Below are positions 48,309 through 59,318 of a stretch of 64,000 nt of DNA, one piece after another (the first letter of the stretch is position 1; each line of letters begins with the position of its first letter). The translations under genes were made by a program, and so were the position numbers. The notes beneath the pieces are model-generated. The model ran no database searches, was not told where the DNA came from, and worked only from the letters and a program-made list of their open reading frames with translations. Origin of the DNA: Endocalyx cinctus (taxonomy: Eukaryota > Ascomycota > Sordariomycetes > Amphisphaeriales > Apiosporaceae); the NCBI GenBank assembly GCA_001600455.1, contig BCKC01000006.1, positions 1,984,001-2,048,000 on the forward strand, written 5' to 3'.

Positions 48309-49437
48309 TTACGTGAACAGTTGCCTAGCGTCTAACGGATCAGCAGGCATCTTCTTCCCGCCGCTCGTCCTCAAACCGAGGTCTCCCTTCTTGGCGAGCA
48401 TCTCGACGTGCTGCTCGGCCCTGGCGTTATGCTTGGTGGCAGCCCGCTTTCTCAGATCGGCCCGAACCTGGTTGGGCGAGACGTACAAGGCGTTGGAGTA
48501 GATCAGCGGACCGCCGAAAGCTCCTTCCTGGATCATGATAGGGACGAGACAGAATCGGGGACCTATCTCCACCAGGCTTATATCCGGCTCGCCTCCTCTG
48601 CCTTCCTTCTTATTCTTCTTGGACGATTCTTCTTCCGCTCCTTCTTTAGCCGATGATTCCTGCGTCTCCTTGATCTCGTAGTTCCTGACCCAGACGCGAC
48701 CGTCGACGAAGCTGAAGCCGAGCACGTGGTCGATAAAAGCCTTGGACTTCCGCGCGTGGGGAGGGACGCCGAACGTCTGCGTGAACATCTCCTTGATTAA
48801 TTTCAGGTAAGGTTCTCGGTCGAAGGCGGCGTCGAACGAGAGCACCGGTCGCGAACCCGCCAGGCAATTTCCGACGAAGTTAAGCTCATCCGCCGTGTGC
48901 AGACTCTGCATGAGGAACTTGACGGTCGGCCCGTTGGGCGGTTTCGAAAGGTATAAGTATAAATCTTTTCCTTTCCTAGCCTCGAAGAACATTATCTATT
49001 GTTTGTCGCTCCATCGTTAATTAAAATTCTCAACTTCCCTCTTTGATGAAGAGATTTAAGAGGTAGGCACGTACATTATTGCAGTTATATAATTCGGCCA
49101 ACTCGTTCAATAAGTGTAGCTTTTTCTTCGAGTCGAATTTGGATTCTCTACGACCATGCGGCATCATAACAGCAAGATCATTGAGGAGATGTCGGTGTCT
49201 GTGAATAAAGTCAACGCGATTTCAATTAGCAATAATTCTTCTTCGTCTTTTTCTTCAACTGCAATTTCCACCATTTCCTTCGAGATTTCATATTCCTTAC
49301 CTGTAAGTAATTCCTCTAGAAGGAACCAGCAAAACTCTTTGCTTGTTTTTCTTCACGCCATTGGCGGGCGCCTCTGGCTTGGTGGTTCCATTGCCATTAC
49401 GGCTACTATTTGATAATGTCTTATATACGGCGGCCAT
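48309..49437 (-). CDS. brx1: Ribosome biogenesis protein BRX1 (Brix domain), 315 aa
   Basis: Nucleolar Brix-domain factor needed for early 60S pre-ribosome assembly; the yeast protein works with Ebp2. Exons are 49437..49301, 49198..49075 and 48995..48309; the two introns keep phase. The joined protein starts MAAVYKTLSNSSRNG. It runs through RVLLVPSRGITYRHRHLLNDLAVMMPHGR, ELAELYNCNNIMFFEARKGKDLYLYLSKPPNGPTVKF, LHTADELNFVGNCLAGSRPVLSFD and FVDGRVWVRNYEI, then VEIGPRFCLVPI. These are the conserved Brix segments in order. A Lys/Glu-rich insertion lies between the last two. The length is near that of yeast Brx1 (291 aa). The RRPE-like site at 49549-49579 is in its promoter. Confidence 0.95.
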
Positions 49438-49938
49438 GTTATCGAGTACTGAATCAAGTTATTGTTGTTCGCAAATGATTTTCGACGAAGACAAGCAAGT
49501 AAAATAGAAAAAGTCTAAGTAAATTTACCTATGCAATTGATAAGAACGTCGATAAGAAAATTTTGGTGGGGCTTATCGATAATGATTTGCGCTAGAATAA
49601 GCAAAGGTACTCTGTACTAGTCAGCTAGTTTGCTAGTGTGGCAGTGTGGCTAAGTAGCAGAGTAGGTGTGGCTAGGCATACGATACTGCAGCAATGTTTA
49701 GAATGAAAAGGGGTAGTAATAATCATAGAAAGTAGTATATATAATTTTCAAGGCTCCTTTCGCAAAATAGGTTATCCTATATACTTCTAGAAAGTATGTT
49801 ATCCATGGTATGCAATGCCAATTATGCCAGTTACGCCAGTTATCCTGCCACGCTCCTGTACACCCATATCCTGCAAATGCCGCCAGAGAAAAACTTAAAA
49901 CCAATCAAACACGCCGAGTAATACAAAGGGAGTCATTA
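49438..49938. other. BRX1 promoter and DNA2 3' flank
   Basis: About 500 bases between two minus-strand genes in tandem order. It contains the RRPE-like element described separately and a short repetitive run near 49625-49670 (AGCTAGTTTGCTAGTGTGGCAG-like). No gene seen. Confidence 0.6.
49549..49579 (-). promoter_or_regulatory. RRPE-like AAAATTTT flanked by GATAAG inverted repeat
   Basis: AAAATTTT at 49557-49564 matches the core of the rRNA-processing element found before ribosome-biogenesis genes. It lies 120-127 bases before the BRX1 start. The flanking octamers TCGATAAG (49549) and CTTATCGA (49572) are exact inverted repeats. A canonical PAC box (GATGAG) is not present; the GATAAG arms differ from it by one base. 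Confidence 0.45.
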
Positions 49939-52900
49939 TTAGAAAATATCCCCCATCATCTCGTTCAATATATCTCTGGTCACAGGCTTTCCTCTCAAGA
50001 GTGCCTGTCCCGTTATTTTGCCTTTTTTGGGACCCGGCCGTTGGTTCTCTTTATCATCGCGGACTTGGCTGCTGCCGGGGCTCTTAAACGAGCCACGTGC
50101 TGTTGGTTTTCGATTTGGACTTGAGCGCTTTGTGGTAGGTGATCTCTGCTGCTGAGATCCCGGTACGCCCGTCGCCGTCATCTGCGTGGCCCCGTCTTCG
50201 AAGAAATGACTTTCCAGCGCGTCGGATGGCAAATCGTACACCCAATCGCGGTCTTCCATGAGCCTGATGAATCGGCTAAGCATCTCGTGTTCCCCGCTTC
50301 CTTTGAGCGTGTCTCGACTCCCCACCACCAGTAACTTGGTCTTAGCTCGGGTAAAGGCGACATTGATACGTCGCCAATCTTTGAGCAAATCGCCGATGTT
50401 GCATGCCTCGTTACTTCTCACGAGGCTCAGTATCACCACTTCCTTATCTCGTCCTTGAAATCGATCCGCCGTGTGCAGCTCGATACTGCTGCCGAACCCG
50501 CGGAGCCCGTGCTTCAGCAGCGATAACTGTGAGCGGTAGTGCGTCATAACGCCGATCTCGTTAGCTGGAACCCCAACGGCGAGAAGCGCATCTACCAGCT
50601 GAACAACAACACGCGCCTCGGTTGGGTTGACCGTGCGATTCCCCTTTGCCTCTTCACGAGCAGAGGGCAGGTAATCGCAATTCACGAAACGAACGCGGGC
50701 TTCGGGATCCAGGACATGACGCAGCCAACAGTGGTCGTTGTTCCAATTAGTACAAAAGGACCTTGGCGTACCGGGTCGCATAATGGTGCTGGTATTATAG
50801 TGCTTCTGGTGTAATTTAGCCATGTCGGGTATCTCTAGCTTTTGGTGACGAAGTGCTTCGGTACCACATTTTAGTCGGCCATCGTAGATTAGGGTATTGC
50901 TCAGCATCATTACGTCCTCGCACATACGGTACTGGTGCTCCAGATTGACAACTGAGTCTGGATGTGTATCCGAAAGAAGCTTAAACAAGCTGACATCCAG
51001 CCCGCCAGCTCGAGCCTCTTCATTCTGGACTAGTGGAGGAAGCTGATTATGGTCACCGACCAGGACAAAAGTTCGGGCCAGTCGAATAGGCCCGAGACAG
51101 ATGGGCAACGTAATTTGTGATGCTTCGTCGACAATACAATAGTCGAATGTACGTTCGCTAAATATGGGATGACTGACACCCAGGCAGGTAGTAGCTACCA
51201 CGGGCGTGTCGTGCCAAGCACTTCGGATTTCCTCGAAACTGTTCATCGGCTGTCCAGCGAGGATGGTAAATTCTTGAACTTCTGGATGAACCTTTGCGGG
51301 TGCACCCAGCCGTAAAATCGGATATTTCTCCTGCTTCAGCTTGAGCAAGATATTGTCGACAGCCGAATGAGTGTACGAAGTCAGAAGAACGCTTTTACCC
51401 TGACCTACGAGAGCACGAATGATATGGGCGATTGTTGTCGTTTTACCTGTTCCTGGCATTCCTAGGACGAGTGCATAGTCGGAAGCACTCATGACTTTCT
51501 GTATAGCCCTTTTCTGGTCCACGTTAAGGCTCTCTTGATCCGTCATCTGATATTGTGTGGTGTTCATCTTGAATCTCGGCGGAGCAAGATCTACGACTAA
51601 TCGTCGGATGTCCCTAGATCCGAAGACGTCGTCTGCCATAATCTGCACAAGGTTGTTCCGAACGGTTGCCATACCGTTGCTGAACTCATCTTTGTCCAGA
51701 CGGTACCTTACAGGTGCTTCTTTTATCTTTCCTTGAGATTCGGTATATGTTGCCCCTTCTGGTACTACTTCCATTATGCTGGCGAAAACCTGGTTGTTCG
51801 TTTCATCAAACCCTGGTCTTCGAATGCGAGCATTATGAAGACGTCTGTCAACCGCCACACATATCTTTTGCTTCTTCACAGAAGTGACATAACCAAGTGC
51901 GAGTGCGAAATGACCTCTTTCATCCGAGACCACTATAGGTTCTCCCACTGCTAGCTGGGATTCCAGGAATGAAAAACCCCCCACTGGGTTCTCTTTGACG
52001 AACGTATATCGATAACGGTTTATCTTGGCAGATTCCGTATCCACATGGGCCGAGCCGTCTTCGATTATTACGTTGGAAAAACATCTTCCCAGTTTCTCCC
52101 TTTCGGTGCTGATCATCGTCCATAACTCTCGACGCAACTTCTGACTCTCTCGTTCTTCCTTAGTCAAAAGATCTTCCCATTTGAGAAAGAATTCCTGGTG
52201 AGTGGGAGTTAAGTGTTTGACAACCTCGTTAAACTTGCCATTCATTCCACTAGTGTCTTCATTACCGTTATCAGCGAGCTTATGATAAATAAAACACGAT
52301 GTTTTAGCATAACATCTACCGCAAGTATTTGTGCTTCTTTTCATTGGAGGTAGCTGCACGCTGCGTTCGCGAACATAGCAGGCCAATTGATTGCGCTGCA
52401 TAATCATGTGTCGCAGCTCAGTAGGAATTGTCGGAATGCGATGCGTTTGAGAGGTTTCCATGTAGTAAAGAATACCGTAGGCAATCTCTACATCATAGCG
52501 ATCAGCCAAAAGCAGGTTGTACAACGATGTCTGGGCCTGATGGTTACTGGTGGCGTTTTTTCCGGTCTTGACTTCGAATGGAACTGTGAGGGTGCGTTTT
52601 TGGGGGCCATCCTTCATAACTACTTGCACCGTAGCATCAATATTGCCCTTTAGCCCATACATGGGAGACCAGACATGTTCCTCAACATCAAGCAGCTTCG
52701 TAACAGACATAGTCGCCTTGTCTCCGTTGCGACCTTGAACGACAGCATCAGGCTGGATCAAAGTCAGCTACATGGCTCATCGAATGAAGGGGATTCACTT
52801 ACCTTAGGAAAAGGTGTGACAAATGCGGCAGCCCAGCCTCTCATCTCTGGCATCTTGGATCGAAGATGCTCACGGGCATCATGAAGAGAGACTTTGATCG

Positions 52901-55136
52901 TGTATAAATCTTCCACATGTCTATCCGTGATCCTACAGATAACATCATCCAAGAAATTTGACGACCACCTATTCGACATCAAAGCTTCCTGGAAAATCTC
53001 ATGTAGTAATGTGCCATAGACTAAAGGGGGGGTCTTGTCGCTTGTTGCCTTTACACGATCCTGAAGAACCGCACGGCGCATACAGGTAAAACTGTCCGCT
53101 ACGACGGTGGCGGAAATCAACTGGTCGGGGTGCAGAATGAGGATATTTTGTGAGTTGTCAATGATGCATTGACCAGATGATTGGAAATGTCCGATAACGT
53201 GGACGTATGACTTTGGGCTAGCCGGTGTATCAATCCAGTCTCCTCGAAGATGTATCGTTTTCATAACGTTGCTACGCTCCACCTCTACAAACAAGATCTG
53301 AACTGGTTAGTTGGGCTCCATAAAATATTCCTCGCTGTCCCAACTTACCTTTTCTATGGATTCCCTTCCACATTCATCGGTATAGGAACTTTGCAACACC
53401 TTAGTTACTAGGTATCGTTGGATTGCTTTTGGTTTTTGGGTTGACTACGAACAGTTTTAGCATATGTCTGAGTTAGATCCTAGCATCACCTACGTACAAG
53501 AGGTATTGAAGCATTTGTCTCTTTAGCAAAAGCTGACTGTGTTGCGGCTATCTCTGCCGCCGCGAAATCAAAATCACCAAAATCATCATCGTAAGCATCC
53601 TCCGTCAGCTCCACGAGTCGACTACCTGGTGTCTTCGTCTCTACTACAGGTTGACCCTTGAGGTTATCTATAGCAGTTTTAGAAGTATGACTTGAGTCCA
53701 TCTGTGAGACTAAGGTTTCAGCGGCAGCAAAGACATCATCATCCCAATCTACAAGATCATTATCATACGACTTTGGTGACCTAGGTGCTGGGTCTTTTAT
53801 AGGCTGATCCACCTCCGATACCGCCTGCGGATATGGTGCCAGACGGGGCAAGACGGGAGTAAAGTGCTGTGTAGGATCGAGTGTGGCATCCAGCTCCATC
53901 AGCGTATCGTCGTCAAAGTCGTCATCTCCATAATCAGAATATGCTTGATTGGCTATCGCAGTTTTCGGTTCTTCTATCCCTCTCGAGCATGCTTCCAAAG
54001 CGGTCGTCTGGGTGGATTTTCGGGAGGGTTGGCGTCTAGTCGGCGAGATCGAAACTGGCCTCGGGGTGAACGGCGTTTTTTTCGTTGGTGAGGGCGATCT
54101 AGGAGATTCTGGGCGTGTTCGAGCTTTTGACGTGTTTTCCTCATTTGTAGCCGTATTCATCCTTAGTAAGGCATTAACCATCGATGATTTAGAGCCCGCA
54201 GTTGGGCTCTGCTCGGTAATATTATTGATGAATACTGGATGTTCCGATCGCTCGACTCTTCGACGTTTCGGCCAGTTATCACCACAGCTAATTGCTCTTC
54301 GAAGACCACTTTCAGCTGACGTCGCTACCGGCCGTCCTTTGCACGGTCGTGGAGAAGAGGAAAACATGATGTGGGCAAGATTGGAATTAGCTGGGCCGCG
54401 AGGAGTTGCCGCATCAGAAGGGTTGCCAGCGAAACGATCCCAGAGCTCGATGGCTGGATCGGGATGGGGAGATCTGAGAGCTTCGGATAGCTCTTTGAAG
54501 TTGATAGCAGGCGTGGTTGGTTTCGAATGGCTTGCTGGAGAAGAGATTGGCGAAGAACTTCGTGCTCGTTTCCTCCCCGCCTTACGCGTGACCATGGGTG
54601 ATAAGCCATAGCCGTGGTCCTCCCTCGTATTCCAACCAATTCGTTCATTCGGACTCGTGTCCTCCTTTTGCTCATCTCTCACTTCGGATAGAGCAATGAG
54701 ATCATTCCATACTAGGCGGCTCACAGGTGTTGTAGTATCTTTTTTAAGCTCATTTAACAAGCCGGTTGCATTAGATTTACAGTCGCTTATGGGGTCTTCG
54801 TTTTTCGCTTCTTCCTCGCGGTCGGGTATAATATGGTTAGACGTATGAGCGCCGGTGGTTTCAATCTCGGGTGTTTTTGTCTGTTCTTTGGGACAAAAAT
54901 TGAAAGCATTCAGTTTATTCCTGGTTACTTCGGACACGGGCTCGAGAGGTCTAGTAGATGTTCCATTATGGGTAGTGGAGGAATAATTGTTTATAGAAGA
55001 GTGACTCTTGGATTTATGCCAACGTTGACGATTCTAGCGTGGTGTTTAGTTAGTTAGACTGTATTTCTCCAAAGTAGAAGTTTTCACTCACTCTATTAGA
55101 GCCATTTTGCTCCGAGAAAGATTTTTGAAGTGGCAT
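49939..55136 (-). CDS. dna2: DNA replication ATP-dependent helicase/nuclease DNA2, 1661 aa
   Basis: Removes 5' flaps during Okazaki-fragment maturation and resects double-strand breaks. Exons: 55136..55092, 55033..53498, 53444..53349, 53297..52803, 52752..49939, all in frame. The start was set by a short first exon (MPLQKSFSEQNGSNR) that splices in phase to a long disordered N-terminal region. The RecB-type nuclease follows: an iron-sulfur Cys (FTCMRRAVLQ), catalytic Asp and Glu-x-Lys (GNIDATV, PFEVKTGK), and the C-x2-C-x5-C triplet (CGRCYAKTSC, about 868-877). The superfamily-1 helicase has Walker A GMPGTGKTT (about 1155), motif II DEAS (about 1266), GDHNQLPP, EHQYRM, DRFQGRDKEV and VAFTRAKTKL. 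It is a little longer than yeast Dna2 (1522 aa). Three ACGCG boxes lie 360-410 bases upstream. Confidence 0.95.
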
Positions 55137-55498
55137 TGAGAAATTCAAGGTCGTAATTCATTAATCATTACTAGACAGTAGACAAACTTTGCCTCTAATT
55201 GATGTGATAATATGTGGGATTTTGATATGCTGTGATTATTTCAGATATGGTAGTTAAATAATGATTGTGAATGAGTTAGGCCACATGGGAGAAGATAGGA
55301 TGGAAGAGGGTAATAGGAACATTAAAGTCAGGTGCCACGACGAGAAGATTTACGTATAAACTTTTTTTCTTCTTCTAGACATCCAATGCAAAGCCCACAG
55401 GTATATACTAAATCAAAATATGTAATATAAGTACCTACTAGGTAGTAGACATCATCTCTGTTGGGATGGATATTATTACTTGTTCGTAATAATAAGTA
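55137..55498. other. Proximal DNA2 promoter
   Basis: AT-rich DNA immediately upstream of DNA2 with no supported gene. The 68-codon minus-strand frame at 55328-55534 overlaps the ACGCG boxes and has no coding features. Confidence 0.5.
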
Positions 55499-55544
55499 AC
55501 GCGTCAAATATGGAAAGAAACGCGTTTCTGTCAATAGAAACGCG
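55499..55544 (-). promoter_or_regulatory. Three MluI-type (MCB, ACGCG) boxes upstream of DNA2
   Basis: ACGCGT at 55499-55504 and 55520-55525 and ACGCG at 55540-55544, spaced 21 and 20 bases apart. The middle one sits in the perfect 14-base palindrome AGAAACGCGTTTCT (55516-55529). ACGCGT is the binding site of MBF (Mbp1/Swi6 type), which drives G1/S transcription of replication genes in fungi. The location before DNA2 fits. Confidence 0.65.
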
Positions 55545-56620
55545 CTAAATATTTAGTACGCAGTTAGTTAGTGTACGGGGCACTTAATTTACTTAATGTA
55601 GGTAGGCTGGTAGGTAAGTACCTAGGTATTAACCCCGCCAATCATAATATACTGTTATAATAAACGGAAAATCGACGTTTTGAAGCAAGTGACTTCTTTG
55701 AAGTACCCATTTGCAACAGTTTAAGGCTGGTGATTGTGGTTATGTGTGGCTTATATCTAATTACATTACCTAATAGACCAACAATTACCTTTCAATATAT
55801 TCTAAGCATTAGTTACAATACCCAAGAGAGTTACGAGCATAGAGGAGCCTAATTCTGTGAACTATTTCATTAAATTAACAGATGAGTTGAACTCAAGTTA
55901 CCTAAACAAACCACAAGGGGAAGTAGTTAGCTCAGCACTAAAAGGGAGCTTTTGCATCCATAGTTGGTGAAATGTGCAGTTGATACTTCCACCTCATTAC
56001 TACATACATGGGATAATGACAATATGCCAGTATTGATTGATTTTGGATCTTGTCGACCGTTTGGGGTTGAGTGATGGAGGGGGCAGGGGGGTACACCTGG
56101 GTGGTGTAATAACGAACATTTGGTAATGTTTTCTGACAATGAACATGACTTCTTCAGTTTAAAGAAGATCCGGGAGTGGCTAGTAGACCCTGATCGTCAA
56201 ATGCTAGGATAAATTCAACACTTGATAAAGAGGAAGAAATATTTCTGAAAACTGTTGTTATTTGCATAACTTTTACATAACATATCACTGAGTTATGTAC
56301 TGTACTATACACAGTACATAAGTACCTAGGCAGACTAGGTTACTTACGTACTAGGCTGCTATAGGTAACAACTGGTAGAACAACTGCCTATCAATTGATT
56401 GGCGTTATGAAAATGCTTATCGATTAACTTACGTTGGTTTAGGTCGGTCTTAAGATCCCGCTCCCGCTGTCGGGTCATTTAATCATTATAGCAATACAGT
56501 ACATCATTCATCCACCCATCAAAGTACTTAAATAACCATATCCCTACGATACTCTTTTTAGTATCCCATGACTCCATTGAATAACCATTAATTCAATTTA
56601 AGTACTACCTACCATTCACG
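55545..56620. other. Intergenic region, AT-rich with CCTAGGTA motifs
   Basis: No gene supported. Two stretches (55560-55640 and 56290-56370) repeat the AAGTACCTAGGTA-type motifs also seen near 33.7 kb. The right end is the promoter of the gene at 56621. Confidence 0.55.
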
Positions 56621-57883
56621 ATGGATCGGTCCAATGGATCAGACCCATCGGCATCCCTAGATTTATCTCCCACCACTAATAAAGTATGGCCTTCTGTACA
56701 TCCTGTCGCCCAGGGACTGGTGGAAAGACAGTTCTTCGAACCTGGCGTCACTATCAGCTTTGAGAACCTTAGAGAATCGTCTTCTCTCCTGAAGGTCTGT
56801 GGGTTTGAACCTCGACGAGTCGAGATGGTCATTGAAGCTACCGTCACTTATGCCCAGGTGATTAAACGCCGATTGACTTCCCTTGAGACTCAGGCTTTGA
56901 GTGAGAATACCAACAATGCTTTGCTGTCAGCCAACTGGATCTTTCCGGCCGGCTCGGTCTTAGCTTCTATTATTTCATGGCGCACTAAGAGAACCTTCAG
57001 GTTCCCTCTGTATCAACCTAAATTTCATACATTTGACCCAAATCAATTTCCATCCCGGCGCTTCCCTCTTCTCGGAGATTCTCTAGCTAGGACCGCATGG
57101 CATCTAACCCGTCTGGGTTGTTATTGTTTGGTTGCTAGTCCCTTGGCGGCGTTGTTCTGGTCCAGCTACTCCGCGAACCTCCAGGAAGCATATCGTGTCC
57201 GAGACCCGCGTCTGTCTACCTACAACCAAGATTTCAAGCGCATGAGAAATGAGTCTATGAAAAAAATAGACAAACTAAGGCGTGAAAGGCAATTACAACA
57301 TTCAGCGTCCGTAAACAACGTACAGCAGCCATCGTTTCCTCCCGATTCCGCTCCATCCAGGCCACAGCCTGAACCACACCAGCCCTATAGAGGTCCCGGT
57401 TCATCCGGGTCGCCACCTGAAGTACGCCTGCCCTATGAAGATTCCGTTCCGTCCGGGTCACAGCCCGATAGGAATCACAAAACTAGCTCCTGGGATGATC
57501 TTGATGAGGATAACCCGCTTGGCGAAGTTGATGATGCCTCACCAATCGCGCCATCTGCCAGAAAAACGGACGGTGGGCAGCCAAGCAACAATCCGACAGG
57601 GATGACTTCCTGGGACCAAATACGTCAAAAAACCCGCTCAAATACTTCGCAGTGGCAAACCGGTGATTCCTCTGGCCAAGAAAAAGGGTGGGCTCAACTG
57701 AGACAGGATAAAGCCCAGAAATCCCAAGAGAACTCTCCTAAAACAGAACCGTACGCGTATTCGCAAGAGGACGAAGAGAGGGAGCGCAGACGCTACGAGA
57801 AGGAGAAAGCTCAGAGGGAATTTGACGCTCTCGCCGATGCCGAGAGGCGAGGCAGTGGTAATAACGGTCAAGGGCGATTCTAG
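56621..57883 (+). CDS. Uncharacterised two-pass membrane protein, 420 aa
   Basis: A single 420-codon frame. Residues 1-100 are soluble and partly helical (FEPRRVEMVIEATVTYAQVIKRR). Two hydrophobic segments lie at about 105-125 (NWIFPAGSVLASIISW) and 168-187 (CYCLVASPLAALFW), with a basic/aromatic loop between. After the second helix a basic helical stretch (MKKIDKLRRERQ) leads into a Pro/Ser/Gln-rich tail containing imperfect repeats, including PYRGPGSSGSPPEVRLPYED. The C-terminal part (TSSWDDLDEDNPLGEVDDASP, TSWDQIRQKTRS, then DEERERRRYEKEKAQREFD) resembles tails of fungal organelle membrane proteins of unknown role, possibly mitochondrial (weak inference). ATG follows a ACGATGG context. Real gene very likely; function unassigned. 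Confidence 0.8.
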   Translation: MDRSNGSDPSASLDLSPTTNKVWPSVHPVAQGLVERQFFEPGVTISFENLRESSSLLKVCGFEPRRVEMVIEATVTYAQVIKRRLTSLETQALSENTNNALLSANWIFPAGSVLASIISWRTKRTFRFPLYQPKFHTFDPNQFPSRRFPLLGDSLARTAWHLTRLGCYCLVASPLAALFWSSYSANLQEAYRVRDPRLSTYNQDFKRMRNESMKKIDKLRRERQLQHSASVNNVQQPSFPPDSAPSRPQPEPHQPYRGPGSSGSPPEVRLPYEDSVPSGSQPDRNHKTSSWDDLDEDNPLGEVDDASPIAPSARKTDGGQPSNNPTGMTSWDQIRQKTRSNTSQWQTGDSSGQEKGWAQLRQDKAQKSQENSPKTEPYAYSQEDEERERRRYEKEKAQREFDALADAERRGSGNNGQGRF

Positions 57884-58034
57884 TAATTTATTGTCGTGTT
57901 ATCTGTAAAGTAACTGCCAATTGGTATTGTACTATTATTATTACGAAACAAATAGCAGGGAAGAAAAGGGGGATAAGGAATTAAGTATTTCGAGAGAAGA
58001 AGGAATATGAATATTTTAGTTGGTATAAGAAAAT

Positions 58035-59306
58035 TCAAGACTGCTTTGCCCACTGCTTGCCACTCCACAAATTCGGCGTCGTCCATAGCCAGTAATCCCG
58101 CCCCTTCAACGCCCACACGACAAGGCTAGGTAGCTGATAACCCATAGCCGCTCCGACCCCTTTACTCTTCCCGATCGGCACGAGCTGGGTCTCGCGTTCA
58201 TCCTCCTCGAATATCCGGTCCTCGCCCGCGGCGCTCCCCTCGACGCCGGCCGCGAGCAGCAGGTCCCGCTTCACGTTCGCGCAGAGCACGGGGATAGCGG
58301 CCTGGATGTTGTGCACCGCGGGACGCGCCCACGCAGACGCGTCCCCGACGGCGTAGACCCGAGGCCCGACCCCGGCCGCCTCGACCCTCAACGTCCGGGA
58401 ATTCGTCTTCACCCGACCGTCCGCCTCCAGGAGCGCCCCGGTACGCACGAACCCCGTGTTCGGCCGGACCCCCACCGCCGGCACGTACAGATCCGCCTCG
58501 AGCGTCGTCCCGTCGTCGAGCGCGACCCGTCTCTTGGACGCGACGCCGCCCTCCTCGGGATCGACGCGCGCGACGCGCCGCCCTTTCGCCACATCGACGC
58601 CCAGCTGCGCGAGGTACCCCTCCGCTTTCGAGGCGATCGAGGGACGCAGGTGAGGCAGGATCCGGGACCCGCCGCTCACGACCGTGACGGCGACGCGCGG
58701 TCGGGGAGCGCCGAAGAGGCCGGAAAACAGCCCCGCGCGCCCGTTGAGGTACTCGCCCAGCTCGGCGGCCGTCTCGATCCCGCTCGGTCCGCCGCCCGCT
58801 ACCACGATCCTCTTCGCGGAGGGGAGGGCGGCGCGAAAGGCTTCCCACTCCGACCTGAGCGTCTTTTCGTCGCCGAGGTTGAACCCGAGCAAGGGGGACG
58901 GGGTGGAGGCCCCCGTGGCGATGACGAGGGCGTGGTACGCGAGGGTTTCGACGACGTCGGCCGCGGTGTCGTCATCTTTATTAACCGCCCGCGCCACGGC
59001 GACGGTGCGCTGCTCGTGGTCCAGATCCGTCGCCCGTCCGTGCACGAATCGGAAGCTTTCCCGAGGGTACGAGGAGAAGAGGCCGGGGATCTCGACGAAG
59101 AGCTTGTCCTGAGGAAACATGTCGTCCGAGAGAAGCGCGCGGGGACAGGCCTGTCGGAGCATGGCTTGAGGGGAGGCGCTCACGAGGATGATTTCGTGCG
59201 GTTCCGGTAGCTTGGGTACTACGTGCAGGAGGAGGTAGTGTGCCGTAGATATTCCACCGTAGGACCCGCCGAGGATAACGATTTTCTTGGAGGGTGTAGT
59301 GGCCAT
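58035..59306 (-). CDS. AIF/FSP1-like FAD-dependent NAD(P)H oxidoreductase, 423 aa
   Basis: Pyridine-nucleotide-disulphide-type oxidoreductase related to AIFM2/FSP1 (AMID) and yeast Aif1, which reduce quinones with NAD(P)H and have been linked to cell death and lipid-peroxide defence. The second ATG (59306, ACCATGGCC) is preferred over the one at 59318 because it gives MATTPSKKIVILGGSYGG, with the FAD-binding beta-alpha-beta at the very N-terminus. The family Ala/Thr motif ALVIATGAS is near 130-137. The NAD(P)H-binding fold KRIVVAGGGPSGIETAAEL is near 165-183, and VYAVGDAS, the FAD-phosphate Asp motif, is near 317. The C-terminus (VVWALKGRDYWLW) is typical of the group. No targeting peptide or membrane helix is evident. 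Intronless and very GC-rich, like the GH43 gene. The 299-codon antisense frame is a shadow. Confidence 0.9.
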   Translation of the reverse strand: MATTPSKKIVILGGSYGGISTAHYLLLHVVPKLPEPHEIILVSASPQAMLRQACPRALLSDDMFPQDKLFVEIPGLFSSYPRESFRFVHGRATDLDHEQRTVAVARAVNKDDDTAADVVETLAYHALVIATGASTPSPLLGFNLGDEKTLRSEWEAFRAALPSAKRIVVAGGGPSGIETAAELGEYLNGRAGLFSGLFGAPRPRVAVTVVSGGSRILPHLRPSIASKAEGYLAQLGVDVAKGRRVARVDPEEGGVASKRRVALDDGTTLEADLYVPAVGVRPNTGFVRTGALLEADGRVKTNSRTLRVEAAGVGPRVYAVGDASAWARPAVHNIQAAIPVLCANVKRDLLLAAGVEGSAAGEDRIFEEDERETQLVPIGKSKGVGAAMGYQLPSLVVWALKGRDYWLWTTPNLWSGKQWAKQS

Positions 59307-59318
59307 GGTGAAGATCAC

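Noticed and set aside
58311..59210. 299-codon plus-strand frame
   Set aside because: Antisense shadow of the GC-rich AIF-like oxidoreductase; low-complexity Arg/Gly/Asp composition.
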